A stretch of 64,000 nucleotides of DNA from Arthrobacter sp. JZ12 (lineage in GTDB: Bacteria; Actinomycetota; Actinomycetes; Actinomycetales; Micrococcaceae), in contig NZ_CP045246.1 of assembly GCF_035189165.1 (NCBI RefSeq), positions 1,612,001 through 1,676,000 of the forward strand, written 5' to 3'. Positions 9,991 to 18,345 of the stretch are shown piece by piece (within the stretch, counting starts at the first letter, position 1; each line of letters opens with the position of its first letter). The position numbers and the translations under genes are program-made. The notes under the pieces are model-generated. The model saw only the letters and a list, made by a program, of their open reading frames with translations. It was not told the DNA's origin and did no database searches.

Positions 9991-11288
9991 TGGCCGAAAC
10001 CTCACAGTTGAGCCCTGAGCTTTCAGATGAAAAGGCACGCATTGGTGCCCCCTCGGGCGAGGACAAGGTGGCCATTGCCGGCTTCACCGAAGAGGGCGAG
10101 AATCTCTCTCCGCTGAACACCGGCTCTGAGCAGCACGGGGCCCGCCGGCACAGCCATGGCGATGAGCCGGTTGTCCCGGAGGCCTCCCGTGGTGAGCGGC
10201 TGAAGTCCTACAAGCTCGCCGACTTCGCTCCGCTCACCGGGCGCGAAGAGGACTGGCGGTTCACTCCGCTCAAGCGCCTGCGCGGTCTGCACACCGATGC
10301 CCTGACCGGGCAGGGTCCCGCCGTCACTGTCACCGGTGCGTCCAACATCCAGGTCGAGACCGTCGCCCGCGATGATGCACGTTTTGGTGCTGCCGCCATT
10401 CCGGAAGACAGGATCTCCGCCGCGGCCTGGGAAGCTGTGACCGCCGCGACTGTTGTCACCATTCCCGAGGAGACGGTTGCTGACTGCGAAGTGACGGTTA
10501 CCGTCCGCGGAACCGACAACGCAGCAGCCGCCCAGCACCTCATCATCGATGCGAAGAAGTTTTCCCGGGCCGTCGTGGTCCTGGATCACCAGGGCAGCAC
10601 CACGCTCGCCCAGAACGTCGAGATCCTCGTGGGAGATGGTGCGGAGCTCACCGTCGTAAGCGTCCAGGAATGGAACGACGACGCCGTCCACGTCTCCTCG
10701 CAGCAGGCGAAGGTGGGCCGTGACGCACGGTTCAAGCACGTCGTCGTCAGCCTTGGTGGCGACCTGGTGCGCCTCACGCCGTCGTCGTTCTTCACCGCGC
10801 CCGGTGCAGAGGTCGAAATGTACGGCCTGTACTTCGCCGACGCAGGGCAGCACCTGGAGCAGCGGCTGCTTGTGGACCACGCAGTTCCCAACTGCAAGTC
10901 GCGTGTCACCTACAAGGGTGCGCTCCAGGGCAAGGACGCGCATACCGTGTGGGTTGGCGACGTCCTGATCCGCAAGGAGGCCGAGGGCACCGACACCTAC
11001 GAGGTGAACCGCAACCTGGTCCTCACTGACGGCGCGCGTTCCGACTCGGTTCCGAACCTTGAGATCGAAACCGGGCAGATCGAGGGCGCCGGCCACGCCA
11101 GCGCCACCGGCCGGTTCGACGACGAGCACCTGTTCTACCTGATGGCCCGCGGTATCGATGAGAAGACCGCGCGCCGACTGGTCGTGCGCGGCTTCCTCAA
11201 CGAGGTCATCCAGCAGATCAAGGTACCCGTGCTTGAGGAGCGCCTAACTGAAGCGGTAGAGCGCGAGTTGGCCGCAGGGAACAACTGA
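9990..11288 (+). CDS. sufD: Fe-S cluster assembly protein SufD
   Basis: SufD pairs with SufB in the SufBC2D scaffold and helps iron entry. The 432-residue protein has a divergent N-terminal 60 residues, then EDWRFTPLKRLRG and the beta-helix core. The family C-terminus SATGRFDDEHLFYLMARGIDEKTARRL is clear. It overlaps sufB at its start and the Rieske gene at its end by single-base TGATG-type overlaps. Confidence 0.95.
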   Translation: MAETSQLSPELSDEKARIGAPSGEDKVAIAGFTEEGENLSPLNTGSEQHGARRHSHGDEPVVPEASRGERLKSYKLADFAPLTGREEDWRFTPLKRLRGLHTDALTGQGPAVTVTGASNIQVETVARDDARFGAAAIPEDRISAAAWEAVTAATVVTIPEETVADCEVTVTVRGTDNAAAAQHLIIDAKKFSRAVVVLDHQGSTTLAQNVEILVGDGAELTVVSVQEWNDDAVHVSSQQAKVGRDARFKHVVVSLGGDLVRLTPSSFFTAPGAEVEMYGLYFADAGQHLEQRLLVDHAVPNCKSRVTYKGALQGKDAHTVWVGDVLIRKEAEGTDTYEVNRNLVLTDGARSDSVPNLEIETGQIEGAGHASATGRFDDEHLFYLMARGIDEKTARRLVVRGFLNEVIQQIKVPVLEERLTEAVERELAAGNN

Positions 11289-11659
11289 TGACCGAGGCAT
11301 CTCCGGAGACACCCAGGGGTGAACTCGTCTGCAAGGTGGACGAGATCGGCGTAAAGCAGGCCCTGCGGATCCTCATCGGCGACCTTCCCGTCGCGATCGT
11401 GAAGGACTCCGAGGGCGCTATCCACGCCATCGGTGACACCTGCTCCCACGCGGATATCTCCCTGTCCGAGGGCGACGTTGAGGGCTGCGCGATCGAATGC
11501 TGGGGCCACGGTTCCCAGTTCGATCTGCGCACCGGGATGCCGCTTCAGCTTCCGGCCTACGAGCCGGTTCCGGTGTTCGCGCTCGAGATCCACGGCGACG
11601 GTGTCTACGTGGATGTCACCACGGTGGTCAACTCGGCGCCTGTACCCGACCGCGACTAG
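11288..11659 (+). CDS. Rieske [2Fe-2S] ferredoxin of the suf operon
   Basis: This 123-residue protein is a small Rieske-type ferredoxin. Cluster ligands are visible as C52-x-H54 and C71-x2-H74 in TCSHADIS and CWGHGSQF. It resembles the ferredoxin subunits of dioxygenases, but no oxygenase gene is nearby. Its place between sufD and sufC suggests it supplies electrons for cluster assembly or is a client. This position is known in actinobacterial suf operons; the exact role is inferred. Confidence 0.9.
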   Translation: MTEASPETPRGELVCKVDEIGVKQALRILIGDLPVAIVKDSEGAIHAIGDTCSHADISLSEGDVEGCAIECWGHGSQFDLRTGMPLQLPAYEPVPVFALEIHGDGVYVDVTTVVNSAPVPDRD

Positions 11660-11712
11660 AACTTTCACACAATTGAGCAAGCCTGCTAAGCAGGATGCAA
11701 AGGAGAACCAAG

Positions 11713-12486
11713 ATGTCCACCCTTGAAATCAAGGACCTGCACGTCAGCATCGAAACGGAACAGGGCAGCAAGCCCATCCTCAAGGGCGTCAGCCTGACCA
11801 TCAACACCGGTGAGACCCACGCAATCATGGGCCCTAACGGCTCCGGCAAGTCCACGCTGGCCTCCACCATCGCCGGCCACCCGCGCTACACCGTGGACAG
11901 CGGCTCGATCACCCTGGACGGTGAGGACGTACTGGAGATGAGCGTGGACGAGCGTGCGCGCGCCGGCCTCTTCCTCGCCATGCAGTATCCGGTCGAGGTC
12001 CCCGGCGTCACCATGACCAACTTCCTCCGGACCGCCAAGACCGCGCTCGACGGCGAAGCCCCGAGCCTGCGCCACTGGACCAAGGACGTGAAGGAAGCCA
12101 TGTCGCAGCTGCGCATCGATGCCGACTTCGCACAGCGCAACGTGAACGAAGGGTTCTCCGGCGGAGAGAAGAAGCGGGTCGAGATCCTGCAGCTCGAGCT
12201 GTTCAAGCCCAAGTTCGCCATCCTCGACGAGACCGACTCCGGTCTCGACGTCGACGCCCTCAAGGTGGTTTCCGAAGGCGTGAACCGTGAGCACGGCAAG
12301 GGCAACATGGGCACCCTGCTCATCACCCACTACACCCGCATCCTCCGCTACATCAAGCCGGACTTCGTGCACGTATTCGTCGACGGCCGAATCGCGGAAG
12401 AGGGCGGCCCCGAGCTTGCCGACCGCCTTGAGGAAGAGGGCTACGACCGCTTCCTCGTCCCCGGCGCAGCACCGGCCGGCGCCTGA
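11713..12486 (+). CDS. sufC: Fe-S assembly ATPase SufC
   Basis: SufC is the ATPase of the SufBC2D complex. The 257-residue protein has Walker A GPNGSGKST, signature FSGGEKKRVEILQ and Walker B FAILDETDSGLD, with the SufC-specific ETDSGLDVDALK. I chose ATG 11713, preceded by AAAGGAGAA. It follows the Rieske gene after 53 bases, the only sizeable gap inside the operon. Confidence 0.96.
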   Translation: MSTLEIKDLHVSIETEQGSKPILKGVSLTINTGETHAIMGPNGSGKSTLASTIAGHPRYTVDSGSITLDGEDVLEMSVDERARAGLFLAMQYPVEVPGVTMTNFLRTAKTALDGEAPSLRHWTKDVKEAMSQLRIDADFAQRNVNEGFSGGEKKRVEILQLELFKPKFAILDETDSGLDVDALKVVSEGVNREHGKGNMGTLLITHYTRILRYIKPDFVHVFVDGRIAEEGGPELADRLEEEGYDRFLVPGAAPAGA

Positions 12487-12517
12487 CACCCCTTCCTCCG
12501 AAGAAAGGCTCCTCATC

Positions 12518-12847
12518 ATGAGTGATGTGAATGCGGCGCAGACGTCCCTGGAGGACATCGAAGAGTCGCTGAAGGACGTGATCGACCCGGAGCTTGGCGT
12601 GAACGTCGTGGACCTGGGGCTGCTCTATGGGCTCAAGTACGCCGACGACGGCGCGCTGCTGATCGATATGACGCTCACCACCGCCGCCTGCCCGCTCACC
12701 GACGTCATCGAGGAGCAGGTGGGACAGGCTCTCGACGGTGTGGTTGACGACTGGCGCCTGAACTGGGTGTGGATGCCACCATGGGGTCCCGAGCGGATCA
12801 CCGAGGACGGACGTGACCAGATGAGGGCCCTCGGCTTCAACATCTAG
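12518..12847 (+). CDS. MIP18/DUF59 metal-sulfur cluster protein (SufT-like)
   Basis: This 109-residue protein is a MIP18 (DUF59) family member, linked to Fe-S cluster maturation. The hallmark segments are VIDPELGVNVVDLGLLYGL and TTAACPLTDVIEEQV with the conserved Cys. ATG 12518 follows AAGAAAGG by nine bases. It is the last gene of the suf operon and is followed at once by a perfect palindrome that probably ends transcription. No cysteine desulfurase (sufS) or sufU gene is found between sufC and this gene, unlike in mycobacteria. Confidence 0.9.
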   Translation: MSDVNAAQTSLEDIEESLKDVIDPELGVNVVDLGLLYGLKYADDGALLIDMTLTTAACPLTDVIEEQVGQALDGVVDDWRLNWVWMPPWGPERITEDGRDQMRALGFNI

Positions 12848-12870
12848 CCTCCGGTTTCCCGGTTCTGCAT

Positions 12871-12910
12871 GAAGGGGGACGGCAACGCTGCAGCGTTGCC
12901 GTCCCCCTTC
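12871..12910. terminator. 40-nt perfect palindrome, suf operon terminator
   Basis: The two halves (12871-12890 and 12891-12910) are exact reverse complements, beginning GAAGGGGGACGGCAACGCTG. It would fold into a very stable GC-rich hairpin between the convergent suf operon and the macrodomain gene. There is no clear T run, so it may act in both directions or as a transcript-end stabiliser. Confidence 0.8.
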
Positions 12911-12936
12911 GTTGTTAGAGGCGGAATCAACTCGAG

Positions 12937-13467
12937 TCAGTCCCGCCGATGCTGGAACACCTGCCGGAAGGTGTTGGCCAGCCGGTCTGAGAACAGGACG
13001 AACCGCACCTCGCGGACACCGCCGTCGTACTCTGCCACCGCCCGGTGGGCGACTCCGGCCACTGCCTCCGGATCCCAGCCGTAGATGCCCGCGCTGATAG
13101 CGGGAAAAGCGACCGACTGCGCGCCAATATCATCGGCAATCTCCAGGCTGCGACGGAAACACGACTCCAGCAGGGCTGGATCGGTTTGGCCCGCATGCCT
13201 GTTGGGTCCGACCGTGTGAATGACCCACGCTGCCGGTAGCCGAAAACCGGGTGTGGCCACCGCTTGTCCAACCGGGAGCCCGCCCGGATACTCCTCCTCC
13301 CGCACCGCCCGGCAGGCTTCCAGAAGCTCCGGACCCGCGGCAGCGTGAATAGCACCGTCAACGCCGCCGCCGCCCAGCAGGGAGGAGTTGGCTGCATTGA
13401 CGACGGCGTCGACCTCCTGCCGCGTGATGTCGCCCTGGACGATCACGATGTCCGGTGCCGGCGTCAC
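12937..13467 (-). CDS. Macrodomain protein, ADP-ribose binding/deacetylase
   Basis: The protein is a single MacroD-type macrodomain, close in layout to E. coli YmdB. It has IVQGDITRQEVDAVVNAANS, the loop LLGGGGVDGAIHAAAG and AFPAISAGIYGWD. Such proteins bind ADP-ribose and hydrolyse O-acetyl-ADP-ribose or remove mono-ADP-ribosylation. I placed the start at GTG 13467 (GGGAGC upstream, 176 residues), which fits the family N-terminus; a TTG at 13512 would add 15 residues. It diverges from the acyl-CoA ligase gene. Confidence 0.88.
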   Translation of the reverse strand: MTPAPDIVIVQGDITRQEVDAVVNAANSSLLGGGGVDGAIHAAAGPELLEACRAVREEEYPGGLPVGQAVATPGFRLPAAWVIHTVGPNRHAGQTDPALLESCFRRSLEIADDIGAQSVAFPAISAGIYGWDPEAVAGVAHRAVAEYDGGVREVRFVLFSDRLANTFRQVFQHRRD

Positions 13468-13590
13468 CGGTTGCTCCCGAAACCTTTGCTCCCGGACGCT
13501 TGGGCGCTGCAACGGAAGACTGCAGAATAGCTCGTCATGGGCACACGTTAGTACATTGGGCCTACCGCCAGAAGAGAGGGTGTCGGCACC

Positions 13591-15018
13591 ATGCCCTTCA
13601 TCAACCGCCTGCTCGAACGGGCACGCGTAACTCCGGACAGCGACGCGGTCGTCACCGAGGAGGGCAAACTGACCTGCGCCGAGCTGGTCGCCAGGGCTTC
13701 CGCTCTACCGCTTCCAGACGGGAACCTGGTTGCGCTTGAGCTCGCCGACCCGCTCGCCTTCACCGTGGCCTTCACGGCCGTCGTCGGCCGCGGCAAGTGT
13801 GCTGCCGTGCTTGATCCTGCGTGGCCCGAAGAGCTTCGTACCCGTGTGCTGGATGGGCTGAGGCCCGTTGGCGTGCTTGACGAATTATTGTTCTCCGGTG
13901 CCGTCCCAGAAGCCGCGGAGGCGGATGGACGCCCCGGCGCCCTGGCTGATGCTGCGGCGGAGACCCGCTTCTACTGCGGCTTCACGTCCGGGACCTCCGG
14001 CGTGCCGAAGGCATTCGTCCGGAGCTCCGGTTCGTGGGCCCGTTCCTTGCGCCGCAGTGCCGCCTATTTCGGTGTCACGCCCGGGCTCCGCACGTTCGCG
14101 CCCGGGCCCCTGTCGTCGAGCCTGAACCTGTACGCACTCGCGGAGGCGCTTTACGCTGGAGCTGCTTTTTTCACTCTCGGCGCGTCGACCCAGGGCCCGA
14201 GGGGAGTACGGATGGCGGAGGCCCTCGCTTCCTGGCGTATTCAACATCTTGTAGCCGTTCCGGCCGCCGTGGGGCTTGCGCTTCAGCGCGTCGACAGCCT
14301 GCCCGCGCTGCGCACCGTCGTCGCAGGTGGAGCTCGGCTGACGGACTTGCAGGTGTCAAAGGTCCTCCGCGTTGCTCCGAACGCATGGATTTTCGAGTAC
14401 TACGGCGCCTCGGAGCTCAGCCTCGTAACCGCACGCCGCGTTCACGGCGCAGTCGGGGGCGCGGTCGGGGGCGATGTAGGGAAGCCGTTCCCGGGAGTTC
14501 GCCTGCGAATCGAGGCTGACCAGCCGATGTCCCCCGGGACAATCTGGGTGAGCACGGACACCGCCATCGACGGTTATCTGCTGGGCGACGACGGGCATGG
14601 GTTCACGCGGGACGGCGAGTGGGTCACAGTTCACGACCAGGGCTGGATTGACGACGACGGCGGCCTCCACCTTGCCGGGCGCGCCGGCGACATGCTGGTG
14701 GTTGCCGGAACCAACGTCTACCCGTCGGAGGTGGAGGATGCGCTGGCGCGCATCGGCTTTCGATCTGCCGTTGCCTTCGGGATTCCGGACGGACGGCGGG
14801 GAACGCTGCTGGCAGCGGCGATCGAAGCGGAGAGTCACGAAGAGGTGGATTCCCACCGTATCCGCCAAGCGCTGCGGGAGACTCTGCCTGCCGTGAAAAT
14901 CCCGAGCCGGGTGAAGGCAGTTGATTCGATCCCGCTGACGGCAGCCGGGAAACCTGATCGAGCAGCATTGGCTGTCCTGATGCAGGATTCGGAGGCAACG
15001 CGTGCACACATCTCCTGA
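13591..15018 (+). CDS. AMP-dependent acyl-CoA synthetase/ligase
   Basis: This 475-residue enzyme activates a carboxylate as acyl-AMP and then acyl-CoA (ANL superfamily). Visible motifs are the P-loop TSGTSGVPKAF (near residue 134), YYGASE (near 268), GWIDDDGGLHLAGRAGDM with the hinge region, and the C-terminal lysine in TAAGKPDR. It is shorter than typical long-chain ligases. It overlaps the following thiolase by 17 bases, so they are co-translated. The pair faces the biotin transporter genes, which suggests a link with biotin or pimelate-type precursors. The substrate is not known. Confidence 0.87.
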   Translation: MPFINRLLERARVTPDSDAVVTEEGKLTCAELVARASALPLPDGNLVALELADPLAFTVAFTAVVGRGKCAAVLDPAWPEELRTRVLDGLRPVGVLDELLFSGAVPEAAEADGRPGALADAAAETRFYCGFTSGTSGVPKAFVRSSGSWARSLRRSAAYFGVTPGLRTFAPGPLSSSLNLYALAEALYAGAAFFTLGASTQGPRGVRMAEALASWRIQHLVAVPAAVGLALQRVDSLPALRTVVAGGARLTDLQVSKVLRVAPNAWIFEYYGASELSLVTARRVHGAVGGAVGGDVGKPFPGVRLRIEADQPMSPGTIWVSTDTAIDGYLLGDDGHGFTRDGEWVTVHDQGWIDDDGGLHLAGRAGDMLVVAGTNVYPSEVEDALARIGFRSAVAFGIPDGRRGTLLAAAIEAESHEEVDSHRIRQALRETLPAVKIPSRVKAVDSIPLTAAGKPDRAALAVLMQDSEATRAHIS

Positions 15019-16171
15019 GCGTTCCGCCTCCGGCTCCCGCGCAGTTTTTGTGCTCTGCCGGCGGACGCCGTTCGGGCGCCTCCGCGGCATGTACTCGCAG
15101 GTTCCGGCTCACAACCTGCTGGCTCCCGTACTTACCGCTGTCATCCAGGACTCCGGCCTCGCACCCAGGGAGGTTAACGACGTCATCATGGGCAACGCCG
15201 TTGGCGGAGGCGGCAACGTTGCGCGTTTGGCGGCACTGACTGCAGGGCTTCCCACAGGCGTCCCGGGACTCACCGTAGACCGGCAGTGCGCCTCCGGGCT
15301 GGACGCCATCGTCCTGGCCTGTCGGCTCGTGGAGGCCGGAGCCGGCAGCTGGTTCCTCGCCGGAGGAGTGGAAAGCTGCAGCACCGCACCCCTTCGGGCC
15401 CATCGGCTCACCTCTGCACCAGGGGCGCCCGACTTCTATTCACGGGCACAATTCGCGCCGGAGAACCTCGGCGACCCGGATGCGGGTCAAGCGGCCGAGA
15501 ACGTTGCCGCGCATCATGGGATCAACCGGGCCCAACAGGACGCCTACGCACTGCGGAGCCATGCGCGGACTGCAGCCTCGTTGCATCTGATGACTCCTGA
15601 AATTGTGCCGCTCGAAGGCTTCGGCAGGGATCAAACGGCGCGCAAAGGGATGACCGCGCACCTGCTTTACCGGTTTCCGCCTGCCTTCGATCCAGAGGGC
15701 AGTGTGACGGCCGGTAACTCCTGCGCGGATGCCGACGGCGCGGTCGTCGCCCTGGTGACCAGCGTGGATTCGGCGAGGGCGGCCGGCGTCGAACGCGGGC
15801 TGGTCTTCGGTGGTTCGGCAAGCACCGGCGGCGAGCCAGCCCGGTTCGGAACGGCGGGCGCCCTCGCGGTGAGAATACTGCTCGGCCGGATGAACCTGGG
15901 CCCGGACGATATTTCCCGCTGGGAATTCAATGAAGCGTTCGCCGCGCAGGTTCTGGCCTCTGCACGCCTGATGGACGTACCGCCTGAACGCCTCAACCTC
16001 CAGGGCGGAGCCCTGGCTTACGGGCATCCCTATGGAGCATCGGGGGCGATGCTGGTGGCGAACCTGCTCCGCCAGATGGAAGGCGACGACGACGGCGGCT
16101 GGTCGGTTGCCGCGATCAGCGCGGCGGGGGGAGTGGGAACGGCGGCGGCCTTCCGCGCGGAGAGCCTCTAG
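15002..16171 (+). CDS. Thiolase-family acyl-CoA acyltransferase, second Cys replaced
   Basis: This 389-residue protein is a thiolase. The nucleophile C96 is in VDRQCASGLDA; the NEAFAAQ and AYGHPYGASGAM segments supply Asn and His. The C-terminal motif that normally reads C-x-G-G-G-x-G is here S373-A-A-G-G-V-G, so the acid/base cysteine is a Ser. The enzyme may therefore be altered in mechanism or catalyse only condensation or only hydrolysis. GTG 15002 follows GGAGG by six bases and overlaps the ligase. Its stop is four bases from the convergent bioN stop. Confidence 0.87.
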   Translation: MHTSPERSASGSRAVFVLCRRTPFGRLRGMYSQVPAHNLLAPVLTAVIQDSGLAPREVNDVIMGNAVGGGGNVARLAALTAGLPTGVPGLTVDRQCASGLDAIVLACRLVEAGAGSWFLAGGVESCSTAPLRAHRLTSAPGAPDFYSRAQFAPENLGDPDAGQAAENVAAHHGINRAQQDAYALRSHARTAASLHLMTPEIVPLEGFGRDQTARKGMTAHLLYRFPPAFDPEGSVTAGNSCADADGAVVALVTSVDSARAAGVERGLVFGGSASTGGEPARFGTAGALAVRILLGRMNLGPDDISRWEFNEAFAAQVLASARLMDVPPERLNLQGGALAYGHPYGASGAMLVANLLRQMEGDDDGGWSVAAISAAGGVGTAAAFRAESL

Positions 16172-16174
16172 TTT

Positions 16175-16828
16175 CTAGCTGGCATTTCCTCCGGCAACAC
16201 CGTCATCGTCAGGCTCAGCCAGCCCGCGGGCGGCGAGGGCCTCCCCGGTCTGTTGCGCGTACGCCACGGCGCCGATGAAGAGGGGGAGTATCAGGGCCCG
16301 TGGATTTCGTTCGAGGCCGCGCGCGCGGGCCGCATCGCGTGCGTCGGCTGCTGATCCGACCAGATAGGGAATGCTCCGAAGCATCAGCGCCACGGTCAGC
16401 CCGAAGCGCTCCGGATCGGCTCCCAACGGACGGAGCGGTTTGGCGAGGGACACCAGCCCGTCCAGGAGCCGCTGGCTCTCGGTGGTGAGCGGAATCAGGA
16501 GGGCGGCCAGGACGCACACCACGATATTGCCCACCACCAGGAATGCCTTGAGGGGACCGGCGGTAAAGACCTGGAAGATCCCGAGCACAAGGATCAGCGG
16601 CCACATTCTCAGGAGAGGCTGGACCAGTTCCCGAAAGCTCAGGCGTGCCCCGGCCAGATAGGCAAGGGCCACCAGAATCAGCCCGCCGCCCGTTACCGCG
16701 AGCGAGTTGAATCCGAGGACAAGTATCGAAAGAACGCTGACGGACAGCACCTTCGCCCAGAGGGGAGCGCTGTGCAGGAGCGACAGGCGCGGGATATAGG
16801 CGCCTAGCAGGCTCACATGGCCCCTCAC
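16175..16828 (-). CDS. bioN: Biotin ECF transporter transmembrane protein BioN
   Basis: BioN is the T component of the energy-coupling-factor biotin transporter, joining BioY to the ATPase. The 217-residue protein has about five membrane segments and the two cytoplasmic Ala-Arg-Gly motifs ARARGLERNP and LAARGLAEP that contact the ATPase grooves. The start is GTG 16828, overlapping the bioM stop (GTGA). It is the last of bioY-bioM-bioN. Confidence 0.9.
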   Translation of the reverse strand: MRGHVSLLGAYIPRLSLLHSAPLWAKVLSVSVLSILVLGFNSLAVTGGGLILVALAYLAGARLSFRELVQPLLRMWPLILVLGIFQVFTAGPLKAFLVVGNIVVCVLAALLIPLTTESQRLLDGLVSLAKPLRPLGADPERFGLTVALMLRSIPYLVGSAADARDAARARGLERNPRALILPLFIGAVAYAQQTGEALAARGLAEPDDDGVAGGNAS

Positions 16829-17535
16829 TGTCGATCCTCCAATGACAGCCCGGACAAGGTCAGCTCACGGTAGGCACGAACTGCTTCGGACGGTGCGCCG
16901 TCGAAAACCACCCGACCGTTGTCGATCACAAGTGTTCGGTCCGCTTCCTGGGCGAAGTCGAGGGAGTGGGTTGTGAACACCACCTGCTGGTCGAGTCCTC
17001 CGAAGAGCGTGCGTACCTTGTGTTCGTTCCGGAGATCCAGGAGCGTCGTCGGCTCGTCGGCGACAAGCACACTGGGTTCGCAGGCCAACACTGTGGCGAG
17101 GGCAAGCAGTTGACGCTCGCCCCCGGACAGGTCGTAGACGCTCTGGTCCGCCAGATTGGTGAGTCCAAACCGGTCGAGGACTGCTGCCGCAGTTTCACGC
17201 CGATCTTCGCGGCGCCGGTAATGACGGCGCAGTGAGAGTTCCACATCTTCGCGTCCTGTGGGCATGACCAGCTGCGACAGCGGGTCCGTGAACATGAAGC
17301 CGACAGTCCGACGAACCGCGGAACCGTTGCGGGAGGTGTCGAGGCCGTTGACCCGCACGCTTCCAGCGCTCGGAAGCACCAGCGAGTTGATCAGCTTCAA
17401 CAGTGTCGATTTGCCCGAACCATTTGCGCCGATGACACTGATGCGCTGCTCGGACAGCGTCAGCCGGACAGGCTGGAGGATCTGGCGAGGTGAGGGATGC
17501 TCGGCCGCTACTGCGGCGCCGTCGAACTCAATCAT
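16825..17535 (-). CDS. bioM: Biotin ECF transporter ATP-binding protein BioM
   Basis: This 236-residue ATPase drives the biotin ECF transporter. It has Walker A GANGSGKSTLL, Q-loop region FMFTDPLSQLVMP typical of ECF (CbiO-type) ATPases, signature LSGGERQLLALA and Walker B VLVADEPTTLLD. The start is ATG 17535, 30 bases after bioY. Only one ATPase is encoded, so the module probably uses a homodimer, as in the BioMNY systems. Confidence 0.92.
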   Translation of the reverse strand: MIEFDGAAVAAEHPSPRQILQPVRLTLSEQRISVIGANGSGKSTLLKLINSLVLPSAGSVRVNGLDTSRNGSAVRRTVGFMFTDPLSQLVMPTGREDVELSLRRHYRRREDRRETAAAVLDRFGLTNLADQSVYDLSGGERQLLALATVLACEPSVLVADEPTTLLDLRNEHKVRTLFGGLDQQVVFTTHSLDFAQEADRTLVIDNGRVVFDGAPSEAVRAYRELTLSGLSLEDRQ

Positions 17536-17565
17536 CGGAGCTCAGACCTTCGGAGTCCGCCGCGC

Positions 17566-18201
17566 TCAGCGGCGAGACGCCGACCGGCCCTGCAGGCGCG
17601 GGAAGGCCTTGACCACGCTGAGTCCGATGGCCGCCGCGGCGAGGTTCTTCAGGATGTCACCGGGCAGGAACACGACGTCCGCAGCGATGGCCGCTCCCAG
17701 GTCCAGCTTGGCGTTGATCATCATGCCCACGATGCCGAACGGATGGGTGATGGTGAGGCTGGTGACGGTGCAGGCGGCGAAGAGGGCGAGCAGGCGCAGG
17801 CGGGAGACTTTGCGGAACACCAGGCGGGCAAGGAAGCCGACGACGACGGCGGCAACCGGGAACGCGATGATGTAGCCGGCCGAAGGGCCGAACAGTACAC
17901 CGAGGCCGCCGCGGAACTGGCTGAAGATGGGCAGGCCGGCAAGCCCGACGGCGACATAGAGAGTAAGGGCGGCCCCTGCGCGCCACGGGCCCAGGACGAT
18001 GCCGGTCACCATGATCGCGAGGGTCTGGAGGGTGATGGGCACGCCAACCTGGCCCACCGGTATAGCGGGTAGAATAGCGCTGGTGGCCACTACGGCCGCA
18101 AAGACCGCGATCAGGGAAAGATCGGTCGCACTCCAGGAGCGGCGGGGCCGCGCAGGAGCTTCGGCGAGCGGAGAGTGCTGGACCGGATTTGTCTTGTGCA
18201 T
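17566..18201 (-). CDS. bioY: Biotin transporter substrate-binding subunit BioY
   Basis: BioY is the membrane S component that binds biotin. The 211-residue protein has about six hydrophobic helices and the family motifs VPITLQTLAIMVTG and GGLGVLFGPSAGYI. The N-terminal 20 residues are polar and Arg/Pro-rich. ATG 18201 has only a weak ribosome binding site. A perfect 7-3-7 palindrome lies 78 bases upstream and could be the biotin-responsive operator. Confidence 0.93.
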   Translation of the reverse strand: MHKTNPVQHSPLAEAPARPRRSWSATDLSLIAVFAAVVATSAILPAIPVGQVGVPITLQTLAIMVTGIVLGPWRAGAALTLYVAVGLAGLPIFSQFRGGLGVLFGPSAGYIIAFPVAAVVVGFLARLVFRKVSRLRLLALFAACTVTSLTITHPFGIVGMMINAKLDLGAAIAADVVFLPGDILKNLAAAAIGLSVVKAFPRLQGRSASRR

Positions 18202-18278
18202 CGTGAAGCTTTCTGTGAGATCTATACAACGGTGGGCTCTTCACTTACCGAGATTAGTGCGGAAAGAACCAGACGCTT

Positions 18279-18295
18279 TTGTAGGGTTCCTACAA
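18279..18295. promoter_or_regulatory. Perfect 7-3-7 palindrome upstream of bioY
   Basis: TTGTAGG-GTT-CCTACAA is a perfect inverted repeat in the gap between bioY (minus) and the ABC-F gene (plus). A minus-strand ACTAAT at 18254-18259 could be a -10 element, which would put this site over the -35 region. Biotin genes in actinobacteria are often controlled by the TetR-type BioQ, whose sites are palindromes with a 3-base centre, but the half-site sequence here is not one I can assign to it. Confidence 0.5.
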
Positions 18296-18345
18296 GATTC
18301 AGGTCCGGCCCGTGACGTCGGCAACCAGGGAAAGGCTCAACCACT

